Notes under the pieces: model-generated
Told to the model about the DNA's origin: nothing
Database searches by the model: none
What the model saw: only the letters and a program-made list of their open reading frames with translations
DNA from: Cytophagales bacterium
GTDB lineage: Bacteria; Bacteroidota; Bacteroidia; Cytophagales; Flammeovirgaceae
DNA length: 64,000 nt
Direction of reading: 5' to 3'
Assembly: GCA_025056215.1 (NCBI GenBank)
Contig: JANWWC010000001.1
Span: forward strand, 248,001 to 312,000
In this document: positions 29,139 to 38,568 of the stretch, piece by piece
Layout of the letters: each line of letters begins with the position of its first letter
How positions within the stretch are numbered: the first letter of the stretch is position 1
Program-made: the position numbers and the translations under genes

Positions 29139-30416
29139 CTAAAATACATCTATGAGAGTTTCTAATTTCATTCCTCGAGAGCCCTTCAATAGAATCAGAG
29201 CATTCTGAATAGGATTATTTTTTAACCATTCTATAGCTTCTTGTTTTTCTTTAAAAAATAAAATTCCATCTGTTTGTTGCCGCATGAAGTGTTCACCTAT
29301 GCAAATTTTTAGAGAAGCATCCATAACCGAAAGTTTTTGTACAATATGAAGATGCTCTTCTTCAGCAATGTCTCCAAGTTCTAACATATCGCCCAAGATA
29401 ATTACCTTATGTTTGTTGGTTTTCCAGTCTGCGAAGTTCTCTAAAGCAGCCTCCATCGACGACGGATTAGCATTATAGGCATCTGCTACAATTTGATTCG
29501 TATTCTTCTCAAGAAGTTGAGAACGATTGTTTGTCGGAACATAGGAAGCAATCGCGCGATGAATACTAGTCTCTTGAATACCAAAGTATTTTCCTATGAC
29601 AATAGCAGTCAGAATATTTGCAAAATTGTATTTTCCGATAAGCTGCGTTTGGACACGTATCTGATTGCTTTCATAAACAATAAAGGGAGAGGTTTCTATA
29701 AACCGAGCATGTTCATGGTTATCAGCATATAAAATAGCATTTTGAAATCTTTTTGCCATATTGGCTAGTACTTCATCATCAGTATTTATAAAAGGAACGC
29801 CTTGATTTTGAAGAAGAAAATCGAACAATTCGCTTTTTGCGCGTATATTAGCTTCCCAACTGCCAAATCCTTCGATATGGTCCTTACCGATATTAGTAAT
29901 AATTCCGTGAGTAGGTTGAGCAATTTTACAAAGAAGTGCTATATCGCCCAATTTGTTATCTCCCATCTCCAATACTATCATTTGAGCATTCAAGGGTGTA
30001 CTAAGCAACGTAAGTGGCAATCCAATATGATTGTTATAATTTCCAGCTGTGGCATGTGTTAAAAATTGAGTTTGAAGAACCTTTGTAATAAGCTCTTTTG
30101 TAGTAGTTTTTCCATTAGAGCCTGTAATTGCTATAACAGGAATTTGAAAATATTTTCGATGAAAATTAGCAAGTTCTTGTAAAGAAGTAAGGACATCGTT
30201 TACTAATAAACATCTTTCATCAGTTAAATACGCAGGATTATCGATTACAACATAGCTTGCACCTTTTTGAAGCGCTTCTTGGGCAAAAGTGTTTCCGTCG
30301 AAATTTTTACCTTTTAAAGCAAAAAACATGCTTTTAGGTTGGATGTTTCTCGTATCAGTGCTGATTTTTTGATGTACCTCTAAAAAATATTCATAGAGAT
30401 TTTCAATTGATATCAT
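29139..30416 (-). CDS. murF: UDP-MurNAc-tripeptide--D-Ala-D-Ala ligase
   Basis: 425 residues. Adds D-Ala-D-Ala to the peptidoglycan precursor. Visible are the N-terminal UDP-binding part ('STDTRNIQPKSMFFALKGKNFDG'), the ATP motif 'AITGSNGKTTTKELI', 'TAGNYNNHIGLPLTLL', 'IVLEMGDNKLGDIA', 'NIGKDHIEGFGS' and 'VADAYNANPSSMEAAL'. Length is normal. It is not beside murE, mraY or other dcw genes; mraY is at 59865. It is divergent from cmk across about 70 bases. Confidence 0.95.
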   Translation of the reverse strand: MISIENLYEYFLEVHQKISTDTRNIQPKSMFFALKGKNFDGNTFAQEALQKGASYVVIDNPAYLTDERCLLVNDVLTSLQELANFHRKYFQIPVIAITGSNGKTTTKELITKVLQTQFLTHATAGNYNNHIGLPLTLLSTPLNAQMIVLEMGDNKLGDIALLCKIAQPTHGIITNIGKDHIEGFGSWEANIRAKSELFDFLLQNQGVPFINTDDEVLANMAKRFQNAILYADNHEHARFIETSPFIVYESNQIRVQTQLIGKYNFANILTAIVIGKYFGIQETSIHRAIASYVPTNNRSQLLEKNTNQIVADAYNANPSSMEAALENFADWKTNKHKVIILGDMLELGDIAEEEHLHIVQKLSVMDASLKICIGEHFMRQQTDGILFFKEKQEAIEWLKNNPIQNALILLKGSRGMKLETLIDVF

Positions 30417-30435
30417 GCGAAAAATTTGTTTCTAA

Positions 30436-30467
30436 TTTGATTCTTCGAGCGAAATTTACCATTTTTG
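30436..30467 (+). promoter_or_regulatory. Promoter of cmk
   Basis: TTTG at 30436-30439, 20 bases, then CATTTTTG at 30460-30467 (one mismatch to TAnnTTTG). Predicted start of transcription near 30474 rules out the upstream part of the open frame and agrees with the ATG at 30488. Confidence 0.6.
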
Positions 30468-30487
30468 GAAAACCTATCACTTGTATC

Positions 30488-31180
30488 ATGAAAAAAATTA
30501 ACATCGCCATCGATGGATATGCAGGGTGTGGGAAAAGTTCTACAGCAAAAGAGGTCGCCAAGCGCTTGAATTATATTTACGTAGATACGGGAGCTATGTA
30601 TCGTGCCGTCACTTTTTACTTACTAGGCACTAATGTCGATTTGAATAATGAATCACAAGTAGAAGCACTTTTGCCTTATATTCATTTAAGTTTCGAAAAA
30701 AATCCGGAAAGCGGCAAACTAGAAGTATATCTCAACAATGAGCCAGTAGAACCTTTTATCCGAAGCATGGAGGTTTCTAATAAAGTCAGTGAAGTGAGCG
30801 CTTTAGGGGTAGTTAGAAGATTTTTAGTGGAGCAACAAAAAAAGATTGCGCAAGGAGGAGGAATCGTAATGGATGGAAGAGATATCGGAACTGTCGTTTT
30901 ACCTGATGCAGAACTCAAAATTTTTATGTTTTCTGACATAGAAGTCCGAGCAAAGCGCCGACAAACAGAGCTTCTTGAAAAAGGCGAATTTGTATCTTTA
31001 GAAGAAATTATCGAGAATCTTCAAAAAAGAGACCTTATCGATACTACTCGTGCCGAGTCGCCACTCCGCAAAGCAGAGGACGCCATCGAACTCGATACTT
31101 CTTGTACTACCATGGAAGAACAGATAGAACAAATTCTTCGCTGGGCAGAAGAAAGAATCAACGAACTCCAACCTCTTTAA
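30488..31180 (+). CDS. cmk: Cytidylate kinase
   Basis: 230 residues from the ATG at 30488. Phosphorylates CMP/dCMP with ATP. P-loop 'IAIDGYAGCGKSSTAKEVA', then 'YVDTGAMYRAVTFYLL', the CMP-binding insert, 'VMDGRDIGTVVLPDAELK', and the lid/arginine region 'VRAKRRQTELLEKG' and 'RDLIDTTRAESPLRKAEDAI'. All are expected for the family and the length is normal. Its own promoter lies just upstream. Confidence 0.95.
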   Translation: MKKINIAIDGYAGCGKSSTAKEVAKRLNYIYVDTGAMYRAVTFYLLGTNVDLNNESQVEALLPYIHLSFEKNPESGKLEVYLNNEPVEPFIRSMEVSNKVSEVSALGVVRRFLVEQQKKIAQGGGIVMDGRDIGTVVLPDAELKIFMFSDIEVRAKRRQTELLEKGEFVSLEEIIENLQKRDLIDTTRAESPLRKAEDAIELDTSCTTMEEQIEQILRWAEERINELQPL

Positions 31181-31264
31181 CAAAAACACTGCCAAAATTT
31201 TTGAACTTTTGTTTTTTTTTTTAGTATAATTAGTAGTAAATTTTGGTTGTATACAAGCTTGCCA

Positions 31265-32377
31265 ATGACAATTTGTGTTTTATATATTGAAGACAATCTC
31301 GCAGATTTTAAACTACTTGCTAAAAAATTAGAAGTTTCTTCTCCTTACGGTAAAATTAATTTGTGTCATTGCCAAACCTTAAAAGATGCTACAAAATATC
31401 TTGAAGAGCGACCTGCTGATCTGATTTTACTTGACCTTTCACTTCCCGACGCCATGGGAATGGAGGGAGTAAACTATTTACAAAGCAAATTCCCAAGCAT
31501 TCCTGTTGTAGTACTTACAGGCAACACTAATACAGAAGTAGGTTTAGAAGCCATTCGTTCTGGTGCACAAGATTATTTAGTAAAAAACGATTATTCCATA
31601 GAGCTTTTTTATAAAACGTGCTGGTATGCTGTCGAACGCAAGCGCATCCAAACAGAACTTCAACAAACTATTGAGGCGCTGCAAACAGAAAAAAAGATAG
31701 TAGCTCTTCAAAACCAACAAATATACCGATTTGTAAATGTGCTTGTAAGCGACCTTAAAAATCCTCTTATCTCCATCACTGCTCTAACCGAACTTTTGTT
31801 GAAAGACAAACAAAAACTTACTGCTACTCAACTCAACTACCTTACTCAAATTCATTATTCCTCTGGTTCTATGTTAGACAATATTTTGTCTATCATCGAA
31901 ACAACTCAACTTCAAGAAGGCAACATTCCTATTCAGATGTTATGGGAAAATCCCTATCACACTATTAATGCTGCTATCGATAAATTTATTGTAGAGGCCA
32001 TTACACGAGATGTTCTCTTTGATATCAAATACGACAAGAACCTTCCTAAAGCTTATTTTGATAAACGCTTGCTACACAATGTTCTATCTAATTTATTAGA
32101 AGTTTCCATTGCTTATACTCACAAAGCAGCTCGCATTAAAATTCAAGCAGAGAAGCAACAAGAAAATCTTCTCAAAATCAGCATTTTTAACAACGGATTT
32201 TTGCTTTCGGATGATGAGCTGCAAAATATTTTTGACGATACTACGCTTTCTGAAGCGCAACAAGGTCTTAAACTTTCACTTGCCAAACGAATGGCTTCTC
32301 TCATGGAAGCTAATATAGGAATTGAAACATCTACAAAAGGAACTAATCTTTGGGTAACTCTAAAAACCAAACATTAG
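31265..32377 (+). CDS. Receiver domain fused to a degenerate histidine-kinase-like module
   Basis: 370 residues from the ATG at 31265 (a TTG at 31247 is less likely). Residues 1-125 are a complete receiver domain: acidic pair E9/D10, phospho-acceptor D57 in 'LILLDLSLPD', Thr in 'VVVLTGN', Lys in 'DYLVKND'. A coiled coil (about 130-155) leads into a HisKA-like helix, 'VLVSDLKNPLISITALTELL', where the phospho-accepting His of the H-box is replaced by S162. The ATPase-like part has 'NVLSNLLEVSIAYT' in place of the N-box and no clear glycine boxes. Probably a non-catalytic signalling protein that dimerises and passes on a signal through its receiver. Its stop overlaps the convergent hemA by four bases. 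Confidence 0.8.
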   Translation: MTICVLYIEDNLADFKLLAKKLEVSSPYGKINLCHCQTLKDATKYLEERPADLILLDLSLPDAMGMEGVNYLQSKFPSIPVVVLTGNTNTEVGLEAIRSGAQDYLVKNDYSIELFYKTCWYAVERKRIQTELQQTIEALQTEKKIVALQNQQIYRFVNVLVSDLKNPLISITALTELLLKDKQKLTATQLNYLTQIHYSSGSMLDNILSIIETTQLQEGNIPIQMLWENPYHTINAAIDKFIVEAITRDVLFDIKYDKNLPKAYFDKRLLHNVLSNLLEVSIAYTHKAARIKIQAEKQQENLLKISIFNNGFLLSDDELQNIFDDTTLSEAQQGLKLSLAKRMASLMEANIGIETSTKGTNLWVTLKTKH

Positions 32378-33648
32378 TGTTTATGCTCTTTGACAGATTC
32401 CAAATTGAACAAATCGTTCAGCACATCTACTAACGTTTCTGCTTCCCCGCGCTTGCAAGCAGCCTTCAATTGTAAAACAGGAAGTTTGATAATTTTTTGC
32501 ATGATGTTTTTAGTAATCATGTCTATTTTTTGAGCTTCCTCTGTATCCATTCTTTTGAGGTATTTGCTAATTTCTTCTTGTCGGATTTGTTCGAGTGCTG
32601 ACTTTAACTTTTGAATCGTAGGCGAAAAAATCATTTCCCGAGACCAATCTAAAAACTCTTGAATCGCTTGATTTACAATGCTTTCTACTTGCGGAATAGC
32701 GCTCTTTCTACGTTCAAGAGCTTCACTTGTTCTTATATTAATATGGTCGATATCATAAACAAGTACACCTGGAAGTTCTTCTACTTCGCGCGCTACCGAA
32801 CGAGGCACTGATAAATCTATAAAGTATTTGAAGGCAAAATTCAATTTTTGAACAGATTCGCTATCGAACAACGGAGAAGGAAGCGACATAGAAGAAATGA
32901 TAACATCAGCTTTTTCGACTTCTTGCCAAAGCCGTTCGAACGCACAGGCCCTAAATCCGCACTCCTGAGCAATTTGTTGGGCTGTTGCAAAAGTGCGATT
33001 CATTACGGTAATTTCAGCAAAGCGCTCCGATGCCTTGAAATTGCGCGCAACATCTGCTCCTATTTCACCAAGTCCTACTACTAAAACTTTTGGCTCAATA
33101 ATCGAATGACAAAGTTCTTCTGTAAGTTCTACAGCAGCGTAAGACACAGAGGCTGCACCATCTCGAAAAGCTGTTTCTTGTACAACGCGCTTGTTAGTAA
33201 AAAATATCGTATGTAATAAGCGATGCAAAAAAGGACCTGCCATATTTTCATCAGCTGTCCATTGATAAGCCTTTTTTACCTGATTACTAATCTGCAAATC
33301 GCCTATTACTTGAGACTCCAACCCTATCGAAACACGAAACAAGTATTCTACTGCTTGATGAGTTTGATTAAAACTAATAAAATATTTATGGTATTCCGCT
33401 GGATTAGTAATGTTTTTTATTTGACATAACAAATGAATAATAGAGCTAAAATAATCTTTTTCAGAGAGATAGTAAATTTCCGTACGATTGCAAGTTGAAA
33501 GGACAAGTGCTTCTGAAATTCCTAAAATGTCTTTTAATTGGTGAAGAAGAGTTTTAGTTTCTCTTTCAGAAAGAGAGAGCTTCTCGCGAACCGCGAGGCC
33601 CGCTTGCTTGTAATTCACGGAAATTGCTTTGAAATAAAATGGTGCCAT
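32374..33648 (-). CDS. hemA: Glutamyl-tRNA reductase
   Basis: 424 residues from the ATG at 33648. First enzyme of C5-pathway tetrapyrrole synthesis, reducing glutamyl-tRNA to glutamate-1-semialdehyde. 'FKAISVNYKQAGLAVREKLS', catalytic Cys in 'VLSTCNRTEIYY', 'GLESQVIGDLQI', the NADPH site 'VVGLGEIGADVARN' and 'DLSVPRSVA' are all present, with a C-terminal dimerisation helix. The open frame extends to 33678 but a -7 element at 33676-33683 makes the shorter start the right one. No other hem gene is adjacent; it is divergent from the photolyase gene with a palindrome between them. Confidence 0.95.
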   Translation of the reverse strand: MAPFYFKAISVNYKQAGLAVREKLSLSERETKTLLHQLKDILGISEALVLSTCNRTEIYYLSEKDYFSSIIHLLCQIKNITNPAEYHKYFISFNQTHQAVEYLFRVSIGLESQVIGDLQISNQVKKAYQWTADENMAGPFLHRLLHTIFFTNKRVVQETAFRDGAASVSYAAVELTEELCHSIIEPKVLVVGLGEIGADVARNFKASERFAEITVMNRTFATAQQIAQECGFRACAFERLWQEVEKADVIISSMSLPSPLFDSESVQKLNFAFKYFIDLSVPRSVAREVEELPGVLVYDIDHINIRTSEALERRKSAIPQVESIVNQAIQEFLDWSREMIFSPTIQKLKSALEQIRQEEISKYLKRMDTEEAQKIDMITKNIMQKIIKLPVLQLKAACKRGEAETLVDVLNDLFNLESVKEHKH

Positions 33649-33675
33649 CGCCTTTACTTCCCTACTACTTAAGAG

Positions 33676-33683
33676 CAAAATTA
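33676..33683 (-). promoter_or_regulatory. -7 element of hemA
   Basis: On the minus strand TAATTTTG is an exact TAnnTTTG match, predicting a transcript start about 21 bases before the hemA ATG. No clear -33 TTTG is seen. Confidence 0.5.
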
Positions 33684-33749
33684 CATTACTATTAAATTTT
33701 AAACATGATTTTTGTCACCTAAATTGTTAAAATTTAAAGCTTTTTCTTA

Positions 33750-33768
33750 ATTTAGAATCGTTCTAAAT
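33750..33768. promoter_or_regulatory. Perfect 19-base palindrome between hemA and photolyase genes
   Basis: Arms ATTTAGAA and TTCTAAAT are perfect inverted repeats separated by TCG. The site lies 68 bases before the photolyase ATG and 102 bases before the hemA ATG. It covers the place where the -33 element of the photolyase promoter would fall, if the -7 is CATTTTTG at 33789-33796. It has the shape of a dimeric repressor operator. No known regulator could be assigned. Confidence 0.5.
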
Positions 33769-33835
33769 ACATTAGACCATAAATAAAACATTTTTGAGAG
33801 CAAAAAAGTTTAATCGTGCATTAAAGCTATTTGTT

Positions 33836-35140
33836 ATGATAAATGTTTTTTGGTTTAGACGCGACCTTCGTTTGGATGACAATGCAGGATTGTACTACGC
33901 TCTTAGATCTAGTAATCCGGTGCTTCCCATTTTTATTTTTGATAAGCATATTTTAGAAAAACTCGATGACAAATTTGATAAACGACTCACATTTATTTAT
34001 GAATCGCTTCAAAACTTACAATCTGAACTTATTTCGTTGGGAACATCGCTCGATGTTCGATACGGTACACCTGAAGAAGTATGGAAACAACTCATTGAAG
34101 AGTATGAAATTTCCGATGTTTTTACAAATCATGATTATGAACCTTATGCTATAAAAAGAGACAAAACTATTCATGCTCTTTTACACGAATGCGGTATCGG
34201 TTTTCATTCTTATAAAGATCAAACAATTTTTGAAAAAAACGAAATACTCAAAGATGACGGAAAACCTTACACTATATTTACACCGTATAGCAAGAAATGG
34301 CATCAATTATTGGCTACTAATCAGAAGTTTTATCTTAAATCTTACCCTACTGAAAAATACTTTCACAATTTCTTGAAAATATCTCCTAAGCCTTTGCCGC
34401 CTTTAGAGAGTTTCGGCTTCCAAAAAGTAAAAGAAATTCGCTTTCCTTCTAAGCAACTAAAAGAAGATATTTTAAAAAATTATGCAGAAAAACGAGATTT
34501 CCCTTCGGTTCAGGGCACTACGCGATTGAGTGTTCATCTGCGATTCGGTACGGTTAGCATTAGAAAATTAGCGCAAAAAGGATTAGAATTGAGTCAAAAG
34601 TGGCTTACTGAACTCATTTGGCGCGATTTTTATATGATGATTCTTTATCATTTTCCTCATGTAGTAGAAAGATCATTTCAACCTCGATACGATCGCATCG
34701 AGTGGAGAAATTGTCCTGAGGAATTTCAGCGCTGGTGCGAAGGAAAAACGGGATATCCTATAGTAGATGCTGGTATGCGCGAACTCAATGAAACTGGTTA
34801 TATGCATAACCGCGTACGCATGATTACAGCTAGCTTTTTAACTAAACATTTGCTTATCGATTGGCGATGGGGAGAAGCTTATTTCGCTAAAAAATTACTA
34901 GATTTCGACCTTGCCGCCAACAACGGAGGATGGCAATGGGCAGCAGGAACAGGGTGCGACGCTACTCCTTATTTTCGAATCTTTAATCCTTTTGAGCAAA
35001 CTAAAAAATTTGATAGACATTTACTTTACATTCAAAAATGGATTCCTGAACTTTTTACTGAAGAATATCCTAAGCCTATTGTAGAACATAAAACCGCACG
35101 GGAACGCTGCTTGCAAACCTACCAAAAAGCTGTATTATGA
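33836..35140 (+). CDS. phr: Deoxyribodipyrimidine photolyase
   Basis: 434 residues from the ATG at 33836 ('MINVFWFRRDLRLDDNAGLY'). Light-driven repair of UV pyrimidine dimers with FAD. The N-terminal antenna-domain fold is followed by the FAD domain with 'TRLSVHLRFGTVSIRKL', 'WLTELIWRDFYMMILYHFP', 'YPIVDAGMRELNETGYMHNRVRM' and 'NNGGWQWAAGTGCDATPYF'. This is a class I-type photolyase; the antenna cofactor cannot be read. Its stop overlaps the LptF/G-like gene by four bases (ATGA), so a membrane lipid-transport subunit is translated with it. Confidence 0.92.
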   Translation: MINVFWFRRDLRLDDNAGLYYALRSSNPVLPIFIFDKHILEKLDDKFDKRLTFIYESLQNLQSELISLGTSLDVRYGTPEEVWKQLIEEYEISDVFTNHDYEPYAIKRDKTIHALLHECGIGFHSYKDQTIFEKNEILKDDGKPYTIFTPYSKKWHQLLATNQKFYLKSYPTEKYFHNFLKISPKPLPPLESFGFQKVKEIRFPSKQLKEDILKNYAEKRDFPSVQGTTRLSVHLRFGTVSIRKLAQKGLELSQKWLTELIWRDFYMMILYHFPHVVERSFQPRYDRIEWRNCPEEFQRWCEGKTGYPIVDAGMRELNETGYMHNRVRMITASFLTKHLLIDWRWGEAYFAKKLLDFDLAANNGGWQWAAGTGCDATPYFRIFNPFEQTKKFDRHLLYIQKWIPELFTEEYPKPIVEHKTARERCLQTYQKAVL

Positions 35141-36216
35141 AAATTTTAGACAAGTACATTCTTAAACAATATTTTCAAACCTTTTTTTTCTCAGTCCTTA
35201 TTTTCATCCCTGTTATTTGTGTGATTGACTATGCTGAAAAAAGCGAAGACTTTGTAAAAAACAAAGCACCGTGGGACGCTATTTTGTTCGATTACTTTGG
35301 AAGTTTTGTTCCTTTTATTATCAATGCGCTAAGTCCTATTTTTGTCTTTTTATCGACAGTATGGGTAGTCTCACGATTGGCAGCTCGCACCGAAGTGATT
35401 GCTATGCTTAGTTCAGGCATGAGCTTCTTGCGCTTTATGACTCCTTTCTTCTTTGGCTCCGTTTTGTTAGGATGTATGATTTTTTATTTAGTAGGCTGGG
35501 CTGTTCCGATCACTGCCAAAAGAAAAATTGCTTTTGAAAATCAATATTATAAAGATCCTTTTTACTTTGATGGGAGAAATGTGCATTATCGCGTAAGCGA
35601 CTCTACGTATGTTTATTTAGAAAGCTATAACAACATTTCCAATACAGGATTCAAATTCACATTAGAGCATATTCAAAATCAAAAACTTATCAAAAAACTC
35701 TCCGCTGATATTATTCAGTGGGATACTCTTAAACGCAAATGGCATCTTGATAAATACATGGAATATTCTTTTGATGGTATTCAAGAAAAATTGCATTACG
35801 GCACTAATTTGGATACGGTTTTTAATCTTACAGAAAAGGATTTTCAATCGTCTTATGGTTTAGAAGAAATGCTCACCATGAATGAATTAGATCAATACAT
35901 TGCAGACCTTCGCTTGCGAGGAGCGGACAACGTAAACATGTATTTAAACGTAAAATACGAACGCTATGCTTATCCTTTTGCAATTATCATTCTTACTATG
36001 ATGGGAGTCATCATCTCAGCGCGCAAATCCAGAAGAGGTACAGGGTATCAGATTGCTTTTGGAGTAGCTTTAGCCTTTGCCTTTATTTTATTTGTATTTT
36101 TAAGCAGAAGTGTAGCGCAAGCCAATGCAAACATTTCACCCTTGCTATTAGCCTTTATTCCTAATATTACGTTTGCGATTATTACCCTGATTATGTACTT
36201 TACTGTTCCGCGATAA
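35137..36216 (+). CDS. LptF/LptG family permease
   Basis: 359 residues, YjgP/YjgQ family. Starts 'MKILDKYILKQYFQTFFFSVLIF'; three N-terminal membrane spans with 'VVSRLAARTEVIAMLSSGMSFLRF', a periplasmic beta-jellyroll of about 180 residues, and three C-terminal spans. LptF and LptG form the membrane part of the ABC complex that extracts lipopolysaccharide from the inner membrane. The two subunits are hard to tell apart from motifs alone; neither a partner permease nor LptB is here. Confidence 0.88.
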   Translation: MKILDKYILKQYFQTFFFSVLIFIPVICVIDYAEKSEDFVKNKAPWDAILFDYFGSFVPFIINALSPIFVFLSTVWVVSRLAARTEVIAMLSSGMSFLRFMTPFFFGSVLLGCMIFYLVGWAVPITAKRKIAFENQYYKDPFYFDGRNVHYRVSDSTYVYLESYNNISNTGFKFTLEHIQNQKLIKKLSADIIQWDTLKRKWHLDKYMEYSFDGIQEKLHYGTNLDTVFNLTEKDFQSSYGLEEMLTMNELDQYIADLRLRGADNVNMYLNVKYERYAYPFAIIILTMMGVIISARKSRRGTGYQIAFGVALAFAFILFVFLSRSVAQANANISPLLLAFIPNITFAIITLIMYFTVPR

Positions 36217-36222
36217 AGTTTT

Positions 36223-37302
36223 TTATTTCTTTGGAGTAAAACTCACTTTAAGAGAAAAAATGTGAGAGTAGAGGCCTTGTCCTATGCTTCCGACGTTTGT
36301 TAAAGCGTAGTCAATCGTAAAATTTTTAAACTGAAATCCTACTCCAAAGTTAGGTTGATAACTCCAAAACAACGAGTTATCAAAGTTTTTGATGCGCTGA
36401 AAATTGCCAATCCCTCCTCGCAGGAAAACTATTTTTTTATAGTCAAGTTCAATGCCTGTTTTAGGTTCTATAGAAGCCAATTGACTACGCACAAGAGTAT
36501 TTCGTTTCCCATCAAAAGTCATTTCAAAACCAGCTACGGCAAGAAAACCAAAGTTTTTCGTAACGACACTGTAAGCTGCATCTGCCACGAGACGAGGTAA
36601 AGTGATTTCAGTACTATTCGAGGGAATTTGATTTGCTGTAGCTGCAAAAACATCTTGAAAAGTTTCAGGATTATAGTTCCACACATTATAAGTACCTGTA
36701 ATGTCGCGAGCAGTTACTCCAAATTGCCATTTTTGCAAAGTATATTGGAATGCAGCATCAAGCCCCATTCCCCAAGCATTGGCAAATTGTCCTACATTGC
36801 GATGAATAACTTTAAAATTAACTCCCCAACAAAGATTTTTTAAAAAAGATGTTTGCGATGCATAAGAAAACAAAAAACCATAATCAGACGCAGAAAAAGA
36901 ACGAACATTGGCATAATTGACGCGCCCTTCCGTATCAAACAAAAATCGCGTATCTGGAATGTTATCTATTCCAAATCGAATTACTGAGAGTGCTATAGCA
37001 TTTTTTCCTGAATCGATTTGTGTTGCAAAAGCTGCGTAATCGTAATTGGCAATTCCTCCAAAATAAGATGCATGCATAAGGGCACCTTCGTACTGCTGTT
37101 GAAGTTTCACCAATCCCGCAGGATTCCAATAACCTGCTGTAACATCATTGGCTATTGAACTCTGCAAATTGCTCATTGCTAAAGCTCGCGCACCTACCCC
37201 GATCGAAAGAAATTCGTTGCTATACTTAGGCACAGTTTGAGCCTTTATAAGAGAAAAACTAAAAATTAACAAAACTAGAAAATGAAACGGGAATCTTTTC
37301 AT
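36223..37302 (-). CDS. PorV/PorQ family outer-membrane protein
   Basis: 359 residues. Signal peptide ending near 'FSLIKAQTVPKYSNEF', then a FadL-like beta-barrel beginning with the family signature 'LSIGVGARALAMSNLQSSIANDVTAGYWNPAGL' (shown as pieces of one motif, about residues 32-64) and ending in strands that close with 'FSLKVSFTPKK'. PorV is the type IX secretion shuttle that binds cargo C-terminal domains; PorQ and other paralogues share the fold. It is not next to other por genes. Which paralogue it is cannot be decided here. Confidence 0.8.
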   Translation of the reverse strand: MKRFPFHFLVLLIFSFSLIKAQTVPKYSNEFLSIGVGARALAMSNLQSSIANDVTAGYWNPAGLVKLQQQYEGALMHASYFGGIANYDYAAFATQIDSGKNAIALSVIRFGIDNIPDTRFLFDTEGRVNYANVRSFSASDYGFLFSYASQTSFLKNLCWGVNFKVIHRNVGQFANAWGMGLDAAFQYTLQKWQFGVTARDITGTYNVWNYNPETFQDVFAATANQIPSNSTEITLPRLVADAAYSVVTKNFGFLAVAGFEMTFDGKRNTLVRSQLASIEPKTGIELDYKKIVFLRGGIGNFQRIKNFDNSLFWSYQPNFGVGFQFKNFTIDYALTNVGSIGQGLYSHIFSLKVSFTPKK

Positions 37303-37325
37303 TTTGTAAATATCCGAAAATTCAA

Positions 37326-38564
37326 TTAAATTCCTGTACGAATAGCTTCTACAGGATGAAGCCTAGAAGCCTGATAAGCGGGAGCAATCCCTGCTATTAT
37401 CCCAATACAAGTAGCAATTACATTTCCTAATACAATTTTTTTCCAAGATAGAGAAATCAAAAATGCCTCGGTAGAAAACCAACTTATTCCTAAAACAGGT
37501 ACAATCCCTAAAATTCCTCCTGCCAAGCTCAAGAATATTGCTTCTAATAAGAACTGTAAAAGAATAAAAGAATTTTTAGCACCCAGAGCTTTTTGAATTC
37601 CAATAATATGTGTCCGCTCTTTGACACTGACAAACATGATATTAGCAATTCCAAAACATCCTACTAAAAGCGAGAAGCCACCGATAAACCAACCTGCTAT
37701 AGTCAGGATTGTGATAATGTTTTGAATGATTTCTGCTATCATTTCTGGACGATTAATAGAGAAATTATCTTCTTGCAAAGGCTTAATACCTCTTTTAGCG
37801 CGCAATAATGTGCGTATTTCGCTTTCTAACGTTTCCAAATTATTATCATTGTCATAGCCTTTGGCTACTAAAACTGTGCTCGCAACTTGTTGTGAAGCAA
37901 ATATTTTGGTAAAAAGCTGATAAGGAATCATACATATATCGTCATTGCTAGGAAAGTTTAAAAGATTTTCGCCCTGACGTTCAAACACTCCGATCACTTT
38001 AAAAGGAACCTCTTTAATTTTAAACACTTTGCCAATAGGATACTGATTGCCAAAAAGTTCAGTAACAATATTTGCTCCTAAAATAGCTACGGCATACCCT
38101 CCTGCAATCTCAGTAAAAGTAAAGTATCTTCCTTGTACTATTGGCAAATAAGCTACTACATTTTGTTTGAATGTAACTCCCTGTACAGAAAGATTGCTAA
38201 CAGAATTATTCTGATAGCGCGCTGTTTGCCCTGCCTGAACGGCATATAAAGAAATAGCAGATGCAGAACGGAGTTTATTTTCTAAAAAATCAAGTTCTTC
38301 TAAAGTAGGATTAGGACGTCCTAAATATTTCCACCAAGGTAAGTTTCTATCAAACTTCCAAGGGAATTTTCCGACGTACAAAACATCGCTTCCTAAAAAA
38401 GAAAGACTTTTACGAATGCTTGCATCAAGTGCTTCTACAATAGTGAGCACAGATACTACTATAAAAACGCCTACTGTTACGCCTAATAAAGAAAGTATCG
38501 AACGCAAAGTATTTTGTTTCAGCGCGTCAAAAGCTATTCGAATGCTTTCTTTGAAAAAGAACAT
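37326..38564 (-). CDS. MacB-type ABC transporter permease
   Basis: 412 residues from the ATG at 38564; the longer frame overlaps the adaptor gene and starts with a lysine run. N-terminal span 'NTLRSILSLLGVTVGVFIVVS', a periplasmic MacB_PCD domain with 'SFLGSDVLYVGKFPW' and 'VAILGANIVTELFGNQYPIG', then three C-terminal spans with 'VSVKERTHIIGIQKALGAKN' and a final 'AYQASRLHPVEAIRTGI'. This is a complete MacB/YknZ-like permease without the fused ATPase. It begins four bases after the HlyD-like gene, so the two are an adaptor/permease pair. No ATPase gene is adjacent. Confidence 0.9.
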   Translation of the reverse strand: MFFFKESIRIAFDALKQNTLRSILSLLGVTVGVFIVVSVLTIVEALDASIRKSLSFLGSDVLYVGKFPWKFDRNLPWWKYLGRPNPTLEELDFLENKLRSASAISLYAVQAGQTARYQNNSVSNLSVQGVTFKQNVVAYLPIVQGRYFTFTEIAGGYAVAILGANIVTELFGNQYPIGKVFKIKEVPFKVIGVFERQGENLLNFPSNDDICMIPYQLFTKIFASQQVASTVLVAKGYDNDNNLETLESEIRTLLRAKRGIKPLQEDNFSINRPEMIAEIIQNIITILTIAGWFIGGFSLLVGCFGIANIMFVSVKERTHIIGIQKALGAKNSFILLQFLLEAIFLSLAGGILGIVPVLGISWFSTEAFLISLSWKKIVLGNVIATCIGIIAGIAPAYQASRLHPVEAIRTGI

Positions 38565-38568
38565 TATT

